A DNA stretch of 10,341 nucleotides from an uncultured Lachnospiraceae bacterium (GTDB taxonomy: Bacteria; Bacillota; Clostridia; Lachnospirales; Lachnospiraceae), in contig CAJOGB010000025.1 of assembly GCA_905233835.1 (NCBI GenBank), forward strand, positions 1 through 10,341, in the 5' to 3' direction. This document shows, in pieces, positions 7,749 to 10,341 of the stretch. The translations under genes and the position numbers were made by a program. Within the stretch, counting starts at the first letter, position 1; the number at the start of each line of letters is the position of its first letter. Under the pieces are notes generated by a model, which saw only the letters and a program-made list of their open reading frames with translations, was not told the origin of the DNA and did not search any database.

Positions 7749-7765
7749 CCACCTCTGATAAACAC

Positions 7766-7794
7766 ATTTTATAGAAATCAGGGTAAAAAATCAA
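7766..7794 (-). promoter_or_regulatory. Probable sigma-A-type promoter of the dcw operon
   Basis: Minus-strand TTGATT (7794-7789, 4/6 of the -35 consensus), exactly 17 bases, then TAAAAT (7771-7766, 5/6 of the -10 consensus). Predicted transcription start is near A7759, giving a leader of about 54 bases that begins right before the MraZ-type repeats. The -35 box overlaps the last stem bases and T-tract of the hairpin at 7785-7821. Confidence 0.6.
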
Positions 7795-7821
7795 CCCACA
7801 TATCGCGAAAATACGTGGGTT
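7785..7821 (-). terminator. Terminator-shaped hairpin upstream of the mraZ promoter
   Basis: On the minus strand, 7821-7811 (AACCCACGTAT) pairs with 7803-7793 (ATATGTGGGTT), an 11-bp stem with one G-U pair and a 7-base loop, followed by GATTTTTT (7792-7785). This is a plausible intrinsic terminator. It may back up the bioY terminator or act as an attenuator for transcripts starting near 7852. It overlaps the -35 box of the downstream promoter. Confidence 0.6.
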
Positions 7822-7830
7822 GTGAGAAGT

Positions 7831-7852
7831 GGAGGACTTTCCCACGTCCTCC
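7831..7852 (-). other. 7-bp hairpin in the mraZ upstream region
   Basis: Minus-strand GGAGGAC (7852-7846) and GTCCTCC (7837-7831) form a perfect 7-bp stem around the 8-base loop GTGGGAAA. There is no T-tract, so it is not a terminator. If transcription starts from the TATAAT at 7864-7859, this hairpin would sit at the very 5' end of the RNA. The loop sequence ACGTGGG (7847-7841) can alternatively pair with CCCACGT (7819-7813). Confidence 0.5.
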
Positions 7853-7858
7853 CATTCG

Positions 7859-7864
7859 ATTATA
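7859..7864 (-). promoter_or_regulatory. Possible second, upstream -10 box
   Basis: A perfect TATAAT on the minus strand, directly after the bioY terminator. No convincing -35 hexamer is found 16-18 bases upstream (the region is the terminator T-tract), so the promoter is doubtful. The expected start would be near G7852. Confidence 0.35.
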
Positions 7865-7879
7865 TAGTGGTAATAATAG

Positions 7880-7911
7880 AAAAAGACCACAACATCTTGT
7901 GCTGTGGTCTT
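7880..7911 (-). terminator. Intrinsic terminator after bioY
   Basis: Minus-strand arm AAGACCACAGCA (7911-7900) pairs with TGTTGTGGTCTT (7894-7883), a 12-bp stem with one G-U pair and a 5-base loop, running into TTTTT (7884-7880). It sits about 50 bases after the bioY stop and should end the galactosidase-bioY transcript before the dcw promoter. The plus strand has only a weak T-rich tail, so a bidirectional role is less likely. Confidence 0.85.
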
Positions 7912-7959
7912 AAAATTAAGATTTCTTTGTGCAATTTTCACAAAATTTGAATTCAATTT

Positions 7960-8541
7960 TTAGTTATAATAACTCATCAAATTCGCCACTGTTAATGCTT
8001 TTCGAATGGTATTTCCAAGCAAAAATGCCAATGCGATTTTCATGCAGTCAAATGCGATAAAGGGAATGACGCACATAGAAAGTGCCTCTGCAAAGGTTAC
8101 CTTCATCTGGAATACAAACCAAGCTGTTCCAAATACATATAAAACTGCAAGTCCCAAAAGCATTCCCACTACCTGAAGATAAAACTTCTTCATAGGGAAG
8201 CGATCGATAAACCATCCGGAAAGCAGCGCCATAAAGATATATCCTACGATATATCCGCCGGTAGGTCCGAAGAGTTTTGCAGGACCTCCCGCAAATCCGC
8301 TAAATACCGGAAGTCCAACAAGTCCAAGCAAAATATAAATTCCGCAGGCAAGGCTTCCTCGCTTTGCGCCAAGTGCGTATACGCATAAAAATACGCATGC
8401 CACGGATAAAGTGATCGGCACAGGGCCAATCGGAATAGACAGCGGGCTTAAGATACACATTACTGCTGTCATAAGCGCTGTAAATGTAATTTTTTTGACT
8501 GTGGTAGCGTCCACAATTCGTGTTTTTGCACATTCGTTCAT
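7960..8541 (-). CDS. bioY: BioY, biotin-binding S component of an ECF transporter
   Basis: Integral membrane protein that captures biotin and, with the shared EcfA/EcfA'/EcfT energising module encoded elsewhere, imports it. The 193 residues, normal for BioY, have about six hydrophobic segments and the family signatures GPVPIT at 39-44, GLPVFSGFAGG at 76-86, FGPTGGYIVGY at 91-101 and the Asp165/Lys168 pair (FDCMK) in the last part. The ATG at 8539-8541 has AGAGGTG seven bases upstream. Only 21 bases separate it from the upstream alpha-galactosidase stop. This leaves no room for a separate promoter or a BirA operator between the two genes. Biotin control, if any, would have to lie inside the galactosidase gene or further up. 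No ECF ATPase genes lie in the window. Confidence 0.95.
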   Translation of the reverse strand: MNECAKTRIVDATTVKKITFTALMTAVMCILSPLSIPIGPVPITLSVACVFLCVYALGAKRGSLACGIYILLGLVGLPVFSGFAGGPAKLFGPTGGYIVGYIFMALLSGWFIDRFPMKKFYLQVVGMLLGLAVLYVFGTAWFVFQMKVTFAEALSMCVIPFIAFDCMKIALAFLLGNTIRKALTVANLMSYYN

Positions 8542-8562
8542 TTCAAGTCACCTCTTTTTGTA

Positions 8563-10341
8563 TTACTGCACTTCTTCCATGAAATATAATCTCGCGTTGT
8601 TATCATGCATGATACGCACACTTCCTTCCATATCAAATCCGGTGGAAGAAAAGGCCGGTTTTAATCCTACACCCGCATACATAAGTGCATCTCCATATGC
8701 GATGTAGTCTTCTTTATCACCCTTTGGTGTGACAAATCGATCAATCAGACCGTGTAAGAATCCATCCTGTTTAATGTGAATCGGAGTTACGCCGTTTACC
8801 AAATCACCGAACATCTTAATGGACACCTTGGACTCCTTACTGTAGAAATGATACTTCTTTAAAGGATCCAAGCCCTTTGCATGGTAGTCCATAAACGGTG
8901 CATTCGGGCGAACTTCTTTTTGGAAAACCATACCCACTGCCTGTTTCTTATCCTTGGATACAACCGTCCACTCAATCACATTTCCAAACTTGGAACGATA
9001 GAAATCGCCGTACTGCATACACTCGCGGAACTTCTTATAAGTTTCAATCTGTTCCTTGATTGCAGATAAATCTTCCTTTTTCATATCAGAAAGGTTGCAC
9101 TCGTATCCCAAAACGCCAAAGCAGGCAACCGCAAAGCGATGTTCAATATCAACCTTGCGAAGGGTCTGGTGATTCGGCACGTTGGAAACGTGAGCGGATA
9201 CGCAGCTCATAGGATAACCGTAGGAGTATCCGTTTTGAATGGTAAGTCGTGCCACTGCATCCGTATCATCGGAAGCCCAAATCTGCGGAAAATAACAAAG
9301 GGCACCTAAATCAAAGCGATTTCCACCGGAAGCGCATCCCTCGAAGAGCACCTTCGGAAAGCTTTCTGTTAAAGCCTTTGCCAAACGATAGAATCCCATG
9401 ATGTAGCGATGGAACACTTCTCCCTGGCAATCCGCCGGCAAGTACTGCGAATACACATCGGAAAAGATGCGGTTCATATCCCATTTGACATAAGCGATAT
9501 TTCCGGAAGAAATCACATCGCTCATAGCCTTAATCATATAATCCACCACATCCGGATTCGCAAAATCAAGGATTCTCTGGTTACGTCCTTCGGAATGATT
9601 CTTTCCCGGAATTTCAATAGCCCAATTTGGATGTGCACGATACAAATCCGAATCCACGTTTACCATTTCCGGCTCAATCCAGATACCAAAGTCAAGGCCG
9701 ACCTTATTAATCTTTTCAGCCAAACCTTTTACACCGCGAGGAAGTTTTTTTGTATTTACAAACCAGTCCCCAAGTGCGCGTTTATCGTCATGGCGATCTC
9801 CGAACCATCCGTCATCCATAACGAAGAGTTCAACACCCACTTCCTTCCCCTTCTTTGCCAGTGCCACAAGCTTTGATTCGTTGATATCAAAGTAGTTTGC
9901 TTCCCAGCTGTTTAAGAGGACCGGTCTAGCTTTTTTTGACCATTCACCTCGTACAATATGGTCATTTACAAAAGCATGCATATTCTGGCTCATACCATTA
10001 TGACCCTCACGGGAGAATGTCATAACAGCTTCCGGAGCTTCGAATTCATCCCCCGGCTTTAAGTTGAAGTTAAACTGTGTCGGATTAATTCCCGTTACCA
10101 CACGAGTTTTATCGTAGGCATTTACTTCCACTGCTTCGTAGTGATTTCCGGAATAGATTAAGTTGAATCCGTAAACGTCACCCTGGTATTCGTTTGCTCC
10201 TTCACAGGAAACCATAATAAACGGGTTTGCACGGTTGGATGAAGAACCGGTAAAGGAAGAATTTACAAACTTACCTGCGCTGACCTTTGTATCCACCATC
10301 TGCATCTCTTTGATCCATGCACCACGGAAGGTAGAAACAAT
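8563..10341 (-). CDS. GH36 alpha-galactosidase, N-terminus beyond window edge
   Basis: Glycoside hydrolase that releases terminal alpha-1,6-galactose from raffinose-type oligosaccharides, melibiose or galactomannan. The open frame runs to the window edge: upstream of the first in-frame Met at 10305 it reads IVSTFRGAWIKE, matching the GH36 N-terminal domain, so the gene starts outside. The 592 visible residues (numbered from 10341) contain WEANYFD at 146-152, DDGWFG at 176-181, GIWIEPEMVN at 219-228, KWDMNR at 286-291 with the nucleophile Asp288, EGCASGGNR at 334-342 and SDDTDA at 357-362 with the likely acid/base Asp358. A C-terminal beta domain follows from about 480. No signal peptide can be judged. 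The family's usual length of about 730 suggests roughly 140 residues are missing. bioY follows 21 bases after the stop. Confidence 0.95.
   Translation of the reverse strand: MVSTFRGAWIKEMQMVDTKVSAGKFVNSSFTGSSSNRANPFIMVSCEGANEYQGDVYGFNLIYSGNHYEAVEVNAYDKTRVVTGINPTQFNFNLKPGDEFEAPEAVMTFSREGHNGMSQNMHAFVNDHIVRGEWSKKARPVLLNSWEANYFDINESKLVALAKKGKEVGVELFVMDDGWFGDRHDDKRALGDWFVNTKKLPRGVKGLAEKINKVGLDFGIWIEPEMVNVDSDLYRAHPNWAIEIPGKNHSEGRNQRILDFANPDVVDYMIKAMSDVISSGNIAYVKWDMNRIFSDVYSQYLPADCQGEVFHRYIMGFYRLAKALTESFPKVLFEGCASGGNRFDLGALCYFPQIWASDDTDAVARLTIQNGYSYGYPMSCVSAHVSNVPNHQTLRKVDIEHRFAVACFGVLGYECNLSDMKKEDLSAIKEQIETYKKFRECMQYGDFYRSKFGNVIEWTVVSKDKKQAVGMVFQKEVRPNAPFMDYHAKGLDPLKKYHFYSKESKVSIKMFGDLVNGVTPIHIKQDGFLHGLIDRFVTPKGDKEDYIAYGDALMYAGVGLKPAFSSTGFDMEGSVRIMHDNNARLYFMEEVQ

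Noticed and set aside
7706..7765. N-terminal 20-codon extension of mraZ starting at 7765
   Set aside because: It would translate the MraZ-type repeats and the ribosome binding site, lacks its own site, and overlaps the promoter -10. The MFMGEYRH start at 7705 with AGGAGG is canonical.
7738..7956. Minus-strand 72-codon open frame in the bioY-mraZ spacer
   Set aside because: It runs through two terminator hairpins and the promoter, has no good ribosome binding site and an unprotein-like Tyr/Phe-rich translation.
7948..7957. TTGAATTCAA palindrome after the bioY stop as an operator
   Set aside because: Short, AT-rich, no repeat elsewhere in the window and not next to a promoter; likely chance.
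9409..9876. Plus-strand 155-codon open frame
   Set aside because: Lies wholly antisense to the GH36 catalytic domain, whose motifs are intact; no ribosome binding site or family signal.
1..10341. CRISPR array, insertion sequence, tRNA/rRNA, phage or defence genes
   Set aside because: I found no repeat-spacer pattern, transposase, terminal inverted repeats, or RNA-gene signature on either strand. The region is ordinary housekeeping and metabolic DNA.

Overview
The window looks like a Gram-positive Clostridia chromosome, most likely Lachnospiraceae. This is judged from protein character, the AGGAGG-type ribosome binding sites and a division/cell-wall (dcw) cluster of the order mraZ, rsmH, ftsL-like, class B PBP, mraY, murD, ftsW, divIB. 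No taxon-specific marker such as rRNA is present, so genus and species cannot be named. All convincing genes are on the minus strand, so the biological reading direction runs from high to low coordinates.

Right end (10341 to 7960): a GH36 alpha-galactosidase, whose first residues lie beyond the window edge, is followed after 21 bases by bioY, the substrate-binding subunit of an ECF biotin transporter. The short gap suggests the two are co-transcribed or that bioY is expressed from a promoter inside the galactosidase gene.

Middle (7959 to 7706): a 254-base regulatory spacer. In transcription order it holds a strong intrinsic terminator behind bioY, a possible TATAAT -10 box, a 7-bp hairpin, a second terminator-shaped hairpin with a T-tract, a well-formed promoter (TTGATT, 17 bp, TAAAAT), and three direct repeats at an exact 10-base period, AAAGTGG/AAAGTGG/AAAATGG. 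These repeats match the known MraZ operator design. An AGGAGG ribosome binding site for mraZ follows.

Left two thirds (7705 to 1): a tightly packed dcw operon with overlapping or nearly abutting genes. It encodes the operon regulator MraZ, the 16S rRNA methyltransferase RsmH, a small FtsL/DivIC-type membrane protein, the septal transpeptidase (class B PBP), lipid I synthase MraY, the D-glutamate ligase MurD, the SEDS glycosyltransferase FtsW and the start of DivIB/FtsQ. Together they make lipid-linked peptidoglycan precursor and build the FtsL-DivIB/FtsW-PBP septal synthesis complex. murE, murF and murG, often found in such clusters, are absent from this stretch.

I do not see a new defence, mobile or CRISPR-like system here. 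The most interesting sequence is the mraZ leader: an MraZ box array just downstream of a promoter, a second TGGGA pair at 10-base spacing upstream, and mutually exclusive hairpins that could act as an attenuator.
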